Source: Rhizobium redzepovicii
Lineage (GTDB): Bacteria; Pseudomonadota; Alphaproteobacteria; Rhizobiales; Rhizobiaceae
DNA length: 64,000 bases
Reading direction: 5' to 3'
Assembly: GCF_019793435.1 (NCBI RefSeq)
Contig: NZ_JAILYH010000010.1
Span: forward strand, 124,001-188,000
Shown here: piece after piece, positions 26,688 to 35,893 of the stretch
Position numbering within the stretch: position 1 is the stretch's first letter
Layout: every line of letters begins with the position of its first letter
Position numbers and translations under genes: made by a program
Notes under the pieces: generated by a model
What the model saw: the letters and a program-made list of their open reading frames with translations, nothing else
Told to the model about the DNA's origin: nothing
Databases searched by the model: none

Positions 26688-27562
26688 CAGAGCACCTGAA
26701 AGGACCAGCCTCGGCACGTGCCGATGACGATTGGGATATCGTTATCAAGCCTTCCAAGGGAAATACGCCGGATCTCGGCCTTGTCTGGCAATATCGCGAT
26801 CTCGTCTGGATGTTTTTCAAGCGGGATTTCACCACATTTTACAAACAGACCATTCTCGGGCCGGTCTGGTATATCATCCAACCGTCGCTGACGGCGATGA
26901 CCTATTATGTCGTGTTCGGCAAAATCGCCAATCTTTCCACCGATGGCCTTCCGCCCTTCCTGTTTTACATGTCGGGCACGATTATCTGGAGCTACTTTGC
27001 TGCCTGTTTGACTAATAACTCCGAGGTCTTCTCGAAGAACGCCAATCTGTTCGGAAAGGTTTACTTTCCGAGACTTGTGGTGCCGCTATCCGTTGCGATG
27101 AGCGGCCTTGTCGCTTTTGCGATCCAGTTCCTGCTGTTGTTGACGGTTTCCATTGGCCTCAAAATTGCCAATCCAGATCTGGCCCTGAACTATTGGTTCC
27201 TGTTGCTGACGCCGCTGGTGCTACTCTATATCGCCGTGCTGGGCATTGGTGCCGGGCTTGTCGTTTCGGCGCTAACGGTCCGTTTCCGCGATCTTGTTTA
27301 CGCAGTCGGGTTCATGACGCAACTCTGGATGTATGGCACGCCGATCGTGTACCCCTTCAGCCAGATCCCTGAACGGTATCATTGGTTCTATTACCTCAAT
27401 CCAATGACGACGCCGGTTCAAACCTTCCGCTGGGCGCTATTCGACGCTCCCGCCTTGCCCATTGGTCTTTGCCTCGCCAATTTTGCAGTGACGATCGCAA
27501 TCACCCTGTTCGGGCTGGCACTTTTTTCGCGGGCGGAAGCCAATGCGATGGATACCGTCTGA
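26684..27562 (+). CDS. wzm: O-antigen ABC exporter permease
   Basis: The 292-residue membrane subunit exports the lipid-linked polysaccharide to the periplasmic face of the inner membrane. It has six predicted helices and the ABC-2 signature: GPVWYIIQPSLTAMTYYVVFG near residue 65 and a C-terminal YYLNPMTTPVQTFRWALF. It overlaps fdtB by 4 bases and ends in a TGATG junction with wzt. An ABC-type exporter means the chain is completed in the cytoplasm. Confidence 0.92.
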   Translation: MTEHLKGPASARADDDWDIVIKPSKGNTPDLGLVWQYRDLVWMFFKRDFTTFYKQTILGPVWYIIQPSLTAMTYYVVFGKIANLSTDGLPPFLFYMSGTIIWSYFAACLTNNSEVFSKNANLFGKVYFPRLVVPLSVAMSGLVAFAIQFLLLLTVSIGLKIANPDLALNYWFLLLTPLVLLYIAVLGIGAGLVVSALTVRFRDLVYAVGFMTQLWMYGTPIVYPFSQIPERYHWFYYLNPMTTPVQTFRWALFDAPALPIGLCLANFAVTIAITLFGLALFSRAEANAMDTV

Positions 27563-28881
27563 TGAACGACATCGTTATTCGAGCGGAGCACGTCAGCAAA
27601 CTCTATCGTCTTGGCGTGATCAATCACGGCACCCTCTATCGCGACCTTCAGAGCTGGTGGGCGAAGTGGCGCAACCTTCCGGATCCGAACGTTTCGGTAT
27701 CCGACCATACGTCCGACCGCGGCGCACAGTCGCGGCTGAAGGGAGACATCTTCCATGCGCTGGATGATGTCTCTTTCGAAGTCGGACAGGGCGAGATCGT
27801 CGGGATTATCGGCAGGAACGGGGCGGGAAAGTCCACACTGTTGAAGGTGATGTCGCGTATCACCATGCCCAATTCGGGCTTCATTGGAATACGGGGCAGA
27901 ATTGCGAGCCTGCTTGAGGTCGGCACCGGGTTTCATCCGGAACTCACCGGTCGGGAGAATGTCTATCTCAATGGCGCCATCCTCGGGATGAGCCGTGCCG
28001 AGGTCAGGTCGAAATTCGATGAAATCGTCGAGTTTGCGGAGATCGGCGAATTTATCGACACGCCGGTGAAGCGATATTCGTCCGGCATGTATGTGCGTCT
28101 GGCCTTCGCCGTCGCGGCGCATCTCGAGCCGGAAATACTCCTGGTCGACGAGGTATTGGCCGTCGGCGACGTCAACTTCCAGAACAAATGCATGGGGCGC
28201 ATGCAGGAGGTCACGAAGGCCGGTCGAACGATTATCTTCGTCAGCCACAATATGACGGCGATCAGCAGCATCTGCCCGAAATCGATTCTGATGGCCGATG
28301 GCAAAGTCGCTGCGATGGGCGATACGGCAGATGTGATAAAGGCCTATCTCGATCGCCCGGAATTCGGCGGCACCGCAAGTTACTCGGTCAATCCCGAGGA
28401 CGTCGAAGGCAAGGCGGTTATATGCCGTGTCGCAGTGTTGAATGAGAAGGACGAGGCTTCGGGAACACTGGAACTGTCGAAGGGATTTTCCGTCGAGGTC
28501 GAGTACGAGCTGAGGGAGCCTCTTTCCGGTCTCTCGGTCGGGATGCAGATCATGATGGAGGACGGCTATACCACGCTTGTCAGCCTTTCCGATCCTGAGC
28601 TCGACGTCGGGCGCTTGGATACCCGGCCAGCCGGTTATTATCGCGCTCGGGTAAAATTTCCGGGATATCTTCTCAATACCGGCACCTTCTACCTCCGACT
28701 GGGCATATCGAGCCGGTTCTCGATATATTCCGTCGCCGAAGGTATTCGGTTTGACGTGGAGGATAATGTCGGAATTATCCAGATGCTTGGTCAACAGCGG
28801 AAGCCGTCGATTTCGGCGATACAGTTGCCTTGGGAGGTTGAAAAGGTCTTCCACCGCGATTCTGAAGGTGTTTTGAAATGA
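27562..28881 (+). CDS. wzt: O-antigen ABC exporter ATPase with C-terminal recognition domain
   Basis: The 439-residue ATPase has Walker A GIIGRNGAGKSTLLKVM near residue 80, the signature YSSGMYVRLAFAVA near 172 and Walker B ILLVDEVLAVGD near 192. Beyond the roughly 250-residue ATPase is a beta-rich extension (about 290-435), as in the carbohydrate-binding Wzt of E. coli O9a, which recognises the modified non-reducing end of the polymer. The extension implies that export depends on a terminal cap such as a methyl group. The start ATG shares a base with the wzm stop. Confidence 0.92.
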   Translation: MNDIVIRAEHVSKLYRLGVINHGTLYRDLQSWWAKWRNLPDPNVSVSDHTSDRGAQSRLKGDIFHALDDVSFEVGQGEIVGIIGRNGAGKSTLLKVMSRITMPNSGFIGIRGRIASLLEVGTGFHPELTGRENVYLNGAILGMSRAEVRSKFDEIVEFAEIGEFIDTPVKRYSSGMYVRLAFAVAAHLEPEILLVDEVLAVGDVNFQNKCMGRMQEVTKAGRTIIFVSHNMTAISSICPKSILMADGKVAAMGDTADVIKAYLDRPEFGGTASYSVNPEDVEGKAVICRVAVLNEKDEASGTLELSKGFSVEVEYELREPLSGLSVGMQIMMEDGYTTLVSLSDPELDVGRLDTRPAGYYRARVKFPGYLLNTGTFYLRLGISSRFSIYSVAEGIRFDVEDNVGIIQMLGQQRKPSISAIQLPWEVEKVFHRDSEGVLK

Positions 28882-29858
28882 AGAAGGCGCTTGTCACCGG
28901 AGCAGATGGGTTCATCGGCTCTCATCTTGTCGAGACGCTGGTGAGATCGGGTGTGGAAGTCCGCGCCCTCTGCCAGTACAACTCATTTTCCAGCTGGGGC
29001 TGGCTCGATCAGTCCGAATACCGCGGCAAGTTCGAGGTGATCCTCGGAGACGTCCGTGATCCCGCTCAGATGCGCTCTGTCGCCAAAGGTGTCGACACGA
29101 TCTTTCATCTCGCCGCTCTGATTGCGATTCCCTATTCCTATCAGGCTCCCTCAAGCTACATCGATACCAATGTGCATGGGACGCTGAACGTCCTTCAAGG
29201 CGCTCTCGACGCCGGTGTCGGAAGAGTGATCCAGACCTCGACGAGCGAAGTTTATGGGACCGCACGTTTTGTGCCCATCAGCGAAAGCCATCCCCTGCAG
29301 GCGCAGTCGCCCTATTCGGCGTCCAAAATCGGCGCCGATGCGATCGCCTACAGCTATCATTCGAGCTTCGATCTGCCGGTGACGATCGCACGGCCGTTCA
29401 ACACCTACGGCCCGAGACAATCTGCAAGGGCGGTTATTCCAACCGTGATTTCGCAGCTTCTGAGTGGACGAACGACGCTGAAACTTGGTGCGCTCTCGCC
29501 CACCCGGGATTTCAATTTCGTGCAGGATACATGCGACGGCTTTCTGGCGCTCGCGGCCTGCGACGAAGCCATCGGACAGACGGTAAATATCGGCTCGGGC
29601 GGCGAGATATCGATCGGCGATACCGTTCGGCTGATCGCCGATATCATCGGCGTCAACATCGAGATTGAATGCGATGAACAGCGTTTGCGTCCCGCAAACA
29701 GCGAAGTGGAACGCCTGTGCTGTGATAACAGCCTGATCAAGTCTCTGACGGGATTTTCGCCGCGCTACAGCTTGAAAGACGGGCTCCAGGCGACGATTGA
29801 ATGGCTGCGTCAGCCTGACAATCTGGCACGATATAAGGCGGATATCTTCAATGTCTAG
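28878..29858 (+). CDS. NAD-dependent nucleotide-sugar 4,6-dehydratase, LegB-like
   Basis: The 326-residue extended SDR has VTGADGFIGSHL at residues 6-17, STSEVYG near 116 and the catalytic YSASKIGAD near 151. The segment CQYNSFSSWGWLD near residue 33 is characteristic of LegB, the GDP-GlcNAc 4,6-dehydratase of legionaminic acid synthesis. The enzyme would give a 4-keto-6-deoxy-HexNAc nucleotide. It is followed by a nucleotidyltransferase that could provide its GDP-sugar. LegB versus a UDP-GlcNAc C6-dehydratase of another pathway is inference from this motif. Confidence 0.78.
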   Translation: MKKALVTGADGFIGSHLVETLVRSGVEVRALCQYNSFSSWGWLDQSEYRGKFEVILGDVRDPAQMRSVAKGVDTIFHLAALIAIPYSYQAPSSYIDTNVHGTLNVLQGALDAGVGRVIQTSTSEVYGTARFVPISESHPLQAQSPYSASKIGADAIAYSYHSSFDLPVTIARPFNTYGPRQSARAVIPTVISQLLSGRTTLKLGALSPTRDFNFVQDTCDGFLALAACDEAIGQTVNIGSGGEISIGDTVRLIADIIGVNIEIECDEQRLRPANSEVERLCCDNSLIKSLTGFSPRYSLKDGLQATIEWLRQPDNLARYKADIFNV

Positions 29859-30564
29859 GCGTGCAGTCATTCTGGCGGGAGGGATGGGTACGCGGCTGCG
29901 GCCCTATACCGTCGTGCTCCCAAAGCCGCTGATGCCGATCGGCGATTATCCCATTCTAGAGGTCATCATTCGCCAGCTGATATCAGGCGGGTTTCAGCAT
30001 ATAACGCTTGCCGTCAACCATCAGGCTGAACTGATCAAAGCCTTTTTCCAGGATGGCGACAAATGGGGTGTGCGCATCGATTATTCGCTCGAAGATCAGC
30101 CGCTCGGCACCATGGGTCCGCTACGATTGATCAAGGATCTGCCTGAGAATTTTTTGGTGATGAACGGAGACATCCTGACGGACCTGAACTATGCCGATTT
30201 TCATGACGCTCACGTCCGGGAGGGGAATATATTCACCATCTCGTCAAAGACACGGGAGCATCGGATAGACTACGGCGTTCTGGACACCAGCGAGGCGGGG
30301 CTGCTGACGGGGTTCCGGGAAAAGCCGACGGCTGAGTACAAAGTCAGCATGGGCGTCTACATGGTGTCTTCGGGGGCGGTCGAGCACATACCACAACGGG
30401 GCGCCTACGGTTTTGACCAACTGATGCTTGATCTTCTTGCGGCCGGAAAACCGGCAACGGTTCGAGATTTTCCAGGCTATTGGCTCGATATCGGACGGCC
30501 CGACGATTATGCACTGGCGATCGAGCAGTTCGAAACCATGCAATCCAGGTTCTTGAATGGTTGA
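29851..30564 (+). CDS. Sugar-1-phosphate nucleotidyltransferase
   Basis: The 237-residue enzyme has AVILAGGMGTRLRPYTVVLP then KPLMPIGDYPILEVII, the core of mannose-1-phosphate guanylyltransferase-like enzymes, and VMNGDILTDLNY with the metal Asp. It resembles the catalytic domain of PtmE, the GlcN-1-phosphate guanylyltransferase of Campylobacter, but lacks the CBS domains. It overlaps the LegB-like gene by 8 bases. It probably makes the GDP-sugar for LegB; nucleotide and sugar specificity are inferred. Confidence 0.8.
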   Translation: MSRRAVILAGGMGTRLRPYTVVLPKPLMPIGDYPILEVIIRQLISGGFQHITLAVNHQAELIKAFFQDGDKWGVRIDYSLEDQPLGTMGPLRLIKDLPENFLVMNGDILTDLNYADFHDAHVREGNIFTISSKTREHRIDYGVLDTSEAGLLTGFREKPTAEYKVSMGVYMVSSGAVEHIPQRGAYGFDQLMLDLLAAGKPATVRDFPGYWLDIGRPDDYALAIEQFETMQSRFLNG

Positions 30565-31402
30565 TGCAATCGTCACCGGTGCTGGCGGCTTTCTCGGGAA
30601 GCGTCTGGTTGAGAGGCTTAAAAAGGCCGGTGTCGACGTGCTTGCGGTTGACCGAACGCATGGTGATATAAGCGAAGAGGGAATCTGGCAGGAACTTCCC
30701 GCAGCCGGCACGCTGTTTCATCTTGCCGGCCGGACGTTTGTCCCGGATAGCTGGTCGCAAGGCCCGAGTTTCATGGCCGCCAATGTTCTCGGTACGCAGC
30801 ATGCTCTGAACTGGTGCAAGCGGCACAAGGCCAAGCTCGTATTCGCAAGCGCCTATGTCTACGGAGTGCCGGAGCGACTGCCGATCCAGGAAAGCGATCC
30901 GGTCAGGCCGAATAACCCCTACGCGTTGTCCAAGCATCTTGCCGAACAACTTTGTGAGTTTGCTGCCACACACGAGCAAATACCGGTCGTGGTATTGCGG
31001 CTTTTCAATATATATGGGGCTGGGCAGCGCCCGGAGTTCCTGATACCGACACTTCTGAACCGGATACGGGCGAAGCAGGACATACAGGTCATGGACCTCA
31101 GTCCGCGGCGTGATTATGTCTTCGTTGACGATGTCCTGAGCGCCTTTGCCAAGGCCATGGGCGTGCCGGAAGGTTACCACTGCATCAATATCGGCTCCGG
31201 CAGGTCGTATTCGGTGCAGGAAATCATCGATATCTTGCAAGAAGCCGCCGGCACTGCTCTACCTGTAGTGTCATCTTGCGCCGTTCGGCGGAATGAAATA
31301 CCTGACGTGCGGGCCGATATTACAAGGGCTCGCGCTGTTCTTGGATGGCGGCCAGAATGGGATCTGCCCGCCGGCATCCGCGAACTGATGAAGGAGTCTT
31401 AA
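30557..31402 (+). CDS. NAD(P)-dependent sugar epimerase/dehydrogenase (SDR)
   Basis: The 281-residue extended SDR has AIVTGAGGFLGKRLVERL at the N-terminus, a catalytic Tyr-Lys pair in NPYALSKHLAE near residue 122, and a C-terminal RRDYVFVDDVLSAFAKAM. It is shorter than GalE-type epimerases. It overlaps the nucleotidyltransferase by 8 bases. In this context it may reduce or epimerise the keto sugar made by the LegB-like enzyme; no substrate is evident. Confidence 0.78.
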   Translation: MVDAIVTGAGGFLGKRLVERLKKAGVDVLAVDRTHGDISEEGIWQELPAAGTLFHLAGRTFVPDSWSQGPSFMAANVLGTQHALNWCKRHKAKLVFASAYVYGVPERLPIQESDPVRPNNPYALSKHLAEQLCEFAATHEQIPVVVLRLFNIYGAGQRPEFLIPTLLNRIRAKQDIQVMDLSPRRDYVFVDDVLSAFAKAMGVPEGYHCINIGSGRSYSVQEIIDILQEAAGTALPVVSSCAVRRNEIPDVRADITRARAVLGWRPEWDLPAGIRELMKES

Positions 31403-31403
31403 A

Positions 31404-32474
31404 TTGAACGAGCGTTACGTTCCGATCAACAAAGGCAACTACTCGATGGACACGGACGAGCGCGAAGCCGCGTTCGACAGATACCGTGGCGAGGGTTGGG
31501 AAGCCGAATACGCAGATTACCGTCGCAAGTGGTCGGAATATGCCCTGAACCAGCAGGTTTCGGATTATCCGCTGCTGGTCGATCTCGAGCTGGCGTCGAT
31601 CTGCAACCTGCGCTGCCCGATGTGCTATACGATCAGCGATGAGTTCAAGAAGAGCGTCAACACCACTCGGATGGACTGGGACCTCTACTGCCGCATCATC
31701 GATGAGATCGGCGGCAAGGTTCCTGCGATCCGTCTGTCGCTGCGCGGCGAAGCCACGCTGCACAAGCGCTTCGCCGATTGCGTACGCTATGCCAAGGATC
31801 ACGGCATCAAAGAAGTCTCGACCCTCACGCACGGCTTCAAGCTCAACAGAGACTATTTCGCCCAGCTCGTCGATGCCGGCATCGACTGGATTACCGTTTC
31901 GATCGATGGCACCGGTGAGACCTATGAGAAGATACGCAAGCCGATCAAGTTCCAAGCCCTGCTCGACAAGATCAAAGACATAAAGAAATACAAGGACGAG
32001 CGCGGTCTCCACCGTCCTGTCATCAAGGTGCAGGGCATCTGGCCGGCGATCCGGGAAAACCCCGATCTCTATTACGACACTTTCGCGCCGCACGTGGATC
32101 TCGTCGCCTTCAATCCGCTGATCGACTACCTCGGCAACGATTCAGACATCGCCTATCTCGACAACTTCACCTGCCCGCAGCAATACCAGCGTTTGGTGAT
32201 CGGTGCCGACGGCTTGGTGATGAAGTGCTCGAACGATGAGGAGAACCGCGAGGTTATCGGCAATGCGAACACCGAAACCGTGCACCAGATATGGCACGGG
32301 GAAAAAATGAACGCCGTCCGGGCTCTGCACAAGGAACCGCAGGGCTTCCTGAAGAGCGAGGTCTGCCGCAGGTGCTACCTGCCGAGAGAGACCAACGACG
32401 AAACCGCACAGATTTGCGGCAGGCAGGTCATTGTCCGGAATTACGTCGACCGGAACCAGGAAATCGGGCGATAA
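31404..32474 (+). CDS. Radical SAM/SPASM-domain enzyme
   Basis: The 356-residue protein has an unusual CxxxCxxC: Cys67, Cys71 and Cys74 in ICNLRCPMCY, which binds the radical SAM [4Fe-4S] cluster. The C-terminal SPASM-like region has Cys257, Cys275, Cys321, Cys324 and Cys338, for one or two auxiliary clusters. A TTG start follows AAGGAG by 7 bases. It lies between a sugar dehydrogenase and NeuB, so a radical-based change of a sugar (epimerisation, dehydration or deoxygenation) is likely, but the reaction is unknown. Peptide-modifying function is less likely since no precursor peptide is near. Confidence 0.85.
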   Translation: MNERYVPINKGNYSMDTDEREAAFDRYRGEGWEAEYADYRRKWSEYALNQQVSDYPLLVDLELASICNLRCPMCYTISDEFKKSVNTTRMDWDLYCRIIDEIGGKVPAIRLSLRGEATLHKRFADCVRYAKDHGIKEVSTLTHGFKLNRDYFAQLVDAGIDWITVSIDGTGETYEKIRKPIKFQALLDKIKDIKKYKDERGLHRPVIKVQGIWPAIRENPDLYYDTFAPHVDLVAFNPLIDYLGNDSDIAYLDNFTCPQQYQRLVIGADGLVMKCSNDEENREVIGNANTETVHQIWHGEKMNAVRALHKEPQGFLKSEVCRRCYLPRETNDETAQICGRQVIVRNYVDRNQEIGR

Positions 32475-32557
32475 TCGACCGCAATGTGCGCATACTCCTA
32501 GGGCATGCCATCAGCGCGCAAGGCAGCTTGCCGGTCGTGAATTACAGGGAGTGACGA

Positions 32558-33574
32558 ATGTTCCGCAACTACCGGCCCGATCGCTGCTATATCATAGCCG
32601 AGATCGGCGGCAACTTTACGACGTTCGATCAGGCAAAGCGCCTGATCGACGAGGCAAAGGCGTCAGGCGTGGATGCCGTCAAGCTTCAGACCTATCGGGC
32701 CGAAACATTGTCGAGCCGGAATGCCATGTTCGACATGGAAAACACCGGCGTTACCTCGCAATTCGAGCTTTTCCGTAAATATGAAATCGGTCACGAGCTT
32801 CACGAAGCGGTTTTCCGCTATGCCGAGGAGCAAGCCCTGGACTGGTTTTCGTCTCCCTCGCATGAGACGGATGTCGACCTGCTGGAGAGATGCGGTGTTG
32901 GGGCCCACAAGGTGGGTTCGGACGATGCGGTCAACATCCCCTTTCTCCGCTATCTTGCAAGAACGGGCAAGCCGATCATCCTGTCGACGGGCATGTCGAC
33001 GCTCGAAGAAGTTCGGGAATCCGTCGCAGCCATCAAGGAAGCCGGCAACGACAAGCTCATCCTGCTGCACGCCATCACAAGCTATCCGACGCATCCGGAA
33101 AATGTGAACCTGGGTGCGATGCAAACGATGATGAAGGCGTTTCCGGATCTCGATGTTGGCTATTCCGACCATACATTGAACCCTGTCGCGAGCCTTTGCG
33201 CGGTCGCGATGGGCGCCCGGGTCATCGAGCGGCATTTCACCTACGACAAAGCCGCCGATGGTCCCGATCACATGCTTTCGGCTGATCCAGCGGAAATGAA
33301 ATGGCTTGTGGATGCGATACGCGCATTCGAGATCATGAAAGGCAGCGGTCGCAAAGAGCCGGCTGCAAGTGAGGCGACGACCAGATTGAACAACCGCAAG
33401 AGCGTCGTTCTCAATAGACGGCTCAAAGCCGGTGACGTCATTTCCGCCGGCGACATTTCGGTTAAGCGACCGGGGACGGGAATCGAGCCTAAGCATTTGG
33501 AAACTCTCACTGGGCGACGACTGCTAAGAGATCTCGAAGGCGACGCCGTCCTCCAGTGGAGCGATCTGGCGTGA
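32558..33574 (+). CDS. neuB: Nonulosonic acid synthase (NeuB/LegI/SpsE family)
   Basis: NeuB-type enzymes condense a 2-acetamido (or related) hexose with phosphoenolpyruvate to a nine-carbon nonulosonic acid. The 338-residue protein has CYIIAEIGGNF, AVKLQTY, PIILSTGMSTLEEV, HAITSYPTHPENVNL, SDHTLNPVAS and DGPDHMLS, all at expected positions of the TIM barrel. The C-terminal SAF/antifreeze-like domain spans about residues 280-338 (AGDVISAGDISVKRPGTGI). The first motif is GGNF rather than the common GINHNG, so the substrate may differ. GTGA overlap with spsF follows. Confidence 0.9.
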   Translation: MFRNYRPDRCYIIAEIGGNFTTFDQAKRLIDEAKASGVDAVKLQTYRAETLSSRNAMFDMENTGVTSQFELFRKYEIGHELHEAVFRYAEEQALDWFSSPSHETDVDLLERCGVGAHKVGSDDAVNIPFLRYLARTGKPIILSTGMSTLEEVRESVAAIKEAGNDKLILLHAITSYPTHPENVNLGAMQTMMKAFPDLDVGYSDHTLNPVASLCAVAMGARVIERHFTYDKAADGPDHMLSADPAEMKWLVDAIRAFEIMKGSGRKEPAASEATTRLNNRKSVVLNRRLKAGDVISAGDISVKRPGTGIEPKHLETLTGRRLLRDLEGDAVLQWSDLA

Positions 33575-34248
33575 CGCTTGGAATCATCATCCAGGCGCGG
33601 ATGGGATCGACGCGGCTACCGGGAAAAGTCCTTCGCGACATTGCCGGCAAGCCCCTTCTCGCACATGTCCTTGGCAGGCTTCAGATGTTGAAGCGGCCGG
33701 CCAAGATCGTCGTCGCGACATCATCGGCCGGCGAGAACGACATTGTCGAAGCTTGGTGCCTCGAGCACGGCGTAAGCTGCTTTCGCGGCGACGAAGCCGA
33801 TGTTCTCGATCGTTATTTCCAATGTGCAAGATCGCTTGGGATGTCGGATATCGTGCGATTGACCGCCGATAATCCGTTCACTGATATCGAGGAGCTGGAG
33901 AGGCTGATCGCCCTGCACCAAAAGCACGGGTTTGACTACACGCACGCGTTCGGACAACTGCCCATCGGTGTCGGCGCCGAGATATTTACATTCGAAGCCT
34001 TGTCGCGCAGTCATCGCGACGGGAAACTGCCGCACCATCGCGAACATGTGAACGAATACTTCACCGATCGGCCCGAGCTCTTCAAGCTCGGTCAGCTCGA
34101 TATTCCGCCGGCCAAAGTCGCTCCGAACCTGCGTCTGACGGTGGATACCGAGGAAGACTGGCGACGTGCCTGTGCGCTCGCCGCCCAGGCGGGTGGGACC
34201 TGGCTTGGGACAGAGGAAGCGATCAGACTATGTTCGTCCTCTGCATAG
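33571..34248 (+). CDS. spsF: CMP-nonulosonate cytidylyltransferase (SpsF family)
   Basis: The 225-residue enzyme has GIIIQARMGSTRLPGKVL at residues 4-21, the CTP-binding motif of SpsF-type transferases, and VRLTADNPFTD near residue 96. It should activate the NeuB product as a CMP-sugar for transfer. The GTG start shares the neuB stop (GTGA). The order NeuB-SpsF-SpsG is the same as spsE-spsF-spsG in Bacillus subtilis spore polysaccharide. Confidence 0.83.
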   Translation: MTLGIIIQARMGSTRLPGKVLRDIAGKPLLAHVLGRLQMLKRPAKIVVATSSAGENDIVEAWCLEHGVSCFRGDEADVLDRYFQCARSLGMSDIVRLTADNPFTDIEELERLIALHQKHGFDYTHAFGQLPIGVGAEIFTFEALSRSHRDGKLPHHREHVNEYFTDRPELFKLGQLDIPPAKVAPNLRLTVDTEEDWRRACALAAQAGGTWLGTEEAIRLCSSSA

Positions 34249-35195
34249 AGAGTTCGCATGCCCGCGGCATGGGGCATTTGTTTCGGTCGTTGACGCTCGC
34301 CACCGAACTGCGTTCGCGCGGGTATTCGGTCCGTTTCCTGGCGAATAATCATCCGAATTCGCTGAGAATCATTCGGGAGCGCGGCTTTGATGTCGCGCTC
34401 TACGATCTCGCCGCCGTCACGGGATGGGAAGAGGCTTTCGTCGACCCCGCCGTTCCTTCCCCGATCTGGATCAACGACCGCCTCAATACGAGAAGACCTC
34501 ACAGCGAAACGATCAAGCGTTTGGGCGCCAAGCTCGTGACTTTTGATGATCGCGGCAATGGCGCAGAACTTGCCGACATGAATATCTGCGCGCTCCTTTT
34601 CGAAAAGACGGAGGATCTGAAGGGCGAGGATGTTCGGCTGGGGGTGGAGTACATGATACTCAATCCTGAAATCGCCAGGTATCGCAGAGTTCGGCAAAGC
34701 CTTGCATCGATACTCGTCACGCTCGGAGGCGCCGATACCTACGGAGTGACGGTGCGCGTCGCCAAATGGCTGAGCGGCAAGCCTTTTCCAGTCACCATCG
34801 TCACGGGCCCGAGCTTCCAGCATATGGCGGAGCTTGAAGAAGTCGTCTCGACCGCAGAGCCGGATCGGTTCAAGCTGTTGAACCAGGTGCCGTCGCTTGC
34901 GGCAGAGATGTATGGGCACGATCTGGCGATTACCGGCGGTGGCGTTACGCCCTTCGAAGCCTGTGCGGCCGGCCTGCCGTGCGTGGTGATCGCCAACGAG
35001 GCTTTCGAAATCCCGGTCGGCCGTGCTCTGGAAGGATTGGGGGCCGCGTTCTTTGCCGGACATCACTCGGCATTCGATCTGGGCATCCTGGAAGAGGCGC
35101 TTCCCATCAGGAGCATGAGCGAGACTGCCATGACCAGGGTCGACCTCGGCGGCGTAGGGCGTGTTGCCGATTTGCTGGAAAGATTGGCTGCATGA
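34230..35195 (+). CDS. spsG: Nucleotide-sugar hydrolase SpsG/PseG family
   Basis: The 321-residue protein has a GT-B-like fold. ESSHARGMGHLFRSLTLATE (residues 7-26) is the PseG glycine-rich loop, LVTLGGADTYGVT near 167 and ITGGGVTPFEACAAGLPCV near 231 are the nucleotide-binding motifs. PseG hydrolyses the UDP-linked amino sugar to free sugar before NeuB acts. Overlap with spsF is 19 bases. The nucleotide used here could be GDP or UDP. Confidence 0.83.
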   Translation: MFVLCIESSHARGMGHLFRSLTLATELRSRGYSVRFLANNHPNSLRIIRERGFDVALYDLAAVTGWEEAFVDPAVPSPIWINDRLNTRRPHSETIKRLGAKLVTFDDRGNGAELADMNICALLFEKTEDLKGEDVRLGVEYMILNPEIARYRRVRQSLASILVTLGGADTYGVTVRVAKWLSGKPFPVTIVTGPSFQHMAELEEVVSTAEPDRFKLLNQVPSLAAEMYGHDLAITGGGVTPFEACAAGLPCVVIANEAFEIPVGRALEGLGAAFFAGHHSAFDLGILEEALPIRSMSETAMTRVDLGGVGRVADLLERLAA

Positions 35196-35893
35196 CCATC
35201 ACGGCGGTTATTCATCAGCCGGACTTCGCTTCATATCTCGGCTTTTTTCAGCGTTTCCTGAACGCTGACCTCTATATCGTTCTGGATCACGTCCAGTTCG
35301 TCCATGGCACAAGCAAAAGCTGGACGCACCGCGATAAGATCAAGACCGCGCAAGGTGACCGGTGGCTCACCGTCGGAATCAAAAAGCCGAGTCTCGGCAC
35401 TCCGATTAACGAGGTGGAACTGGCGCCGGGCACCGGATGGATCGATCAGAACCTTTCCCTGCTTCGCGAAAATTATCGCAAGTCCGGGGGCTGGAGCGAA
35501 GTCTTTCCCTGTATCGAGGCCCTCTACGGCCAGCGGTTCGAGCTGTTGGCCGATTTCAACATGCATTTCCTCGAAGGCATTCTGGAGATGCTTGAGATCA
35601 CCATGCCGACGGTGCGGTCGAGCACTTTAAGCCCCAAGGGGCATAAGAATGAGTTGCTCGTCGAACTGCTGCGCAAAGTCGGAGCAACGCGTTACCTCTC
35701 AGGCCTGGGCGCGCGCGACTACATGCGGCCTGAGGTGTTCGAGGCAGCGGGGGTCGAGATCGAATGGCAACATTTCGTCCATCCCGTATACCCGCAGCCT
35801 TTCGGCGAGTTCATGCCCTATCTCAGCATCCTCGACACACTGCTGAATTGTGGTATTGCAGGCACGCGTGACCTGCTCTGGAGTTGCAAATGA
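35192..35893 (+). CDS. WbqC-family protein
   Basis: The 233-residue protein matches the WbqC family found in polysaccharide loci (VIHQPDFASYLGFFQRFLNA at the N-terminus, a conserved HQPxxxPxxGFF type motif, then DHVQFVHGTSKSWTHRDKIK). Members are thought to modify nucleotide-activated or free amino sugars; biochemical data are lacking as far as I know. ATGA overlaps on both sides put it in a coupled run with SpsG and PIG-L, which suggests it acts on the same sugar. Confidence 0.78.
   Translation: MTITAVIHQPDFASYLGFFQRFLNADLYIVLDHVQFVHGTSKSWTHRDKIKTAQGDRWLTVGIKKPSLGTPINEVELAPGTGWIDQNLSLLRENYRKSGGWSEVFPCIEALYGQRFELLADFNMHFLEGILEMLEITMPTVRSSTLSPKGHKNELLVELLRKVGATRYLSGLGARDYMRPEVFEAAGVEIEWQHFVHPVYPQPFGEFMPYLSILDTLLNCGIAGTRDLLWSCK

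Noticed and set aside
27418-28854. 478-codon open frame on the minus strand
   Set aside because: Antisense to wzt; no recognisable domain.
28878-29858. UDP-glucose 4-epimerase (GalE) for the LegB-like gene
   Set aside because: The YNSFSSWGWLD segment is a LegB feature and GalE-specific motifs are absent.
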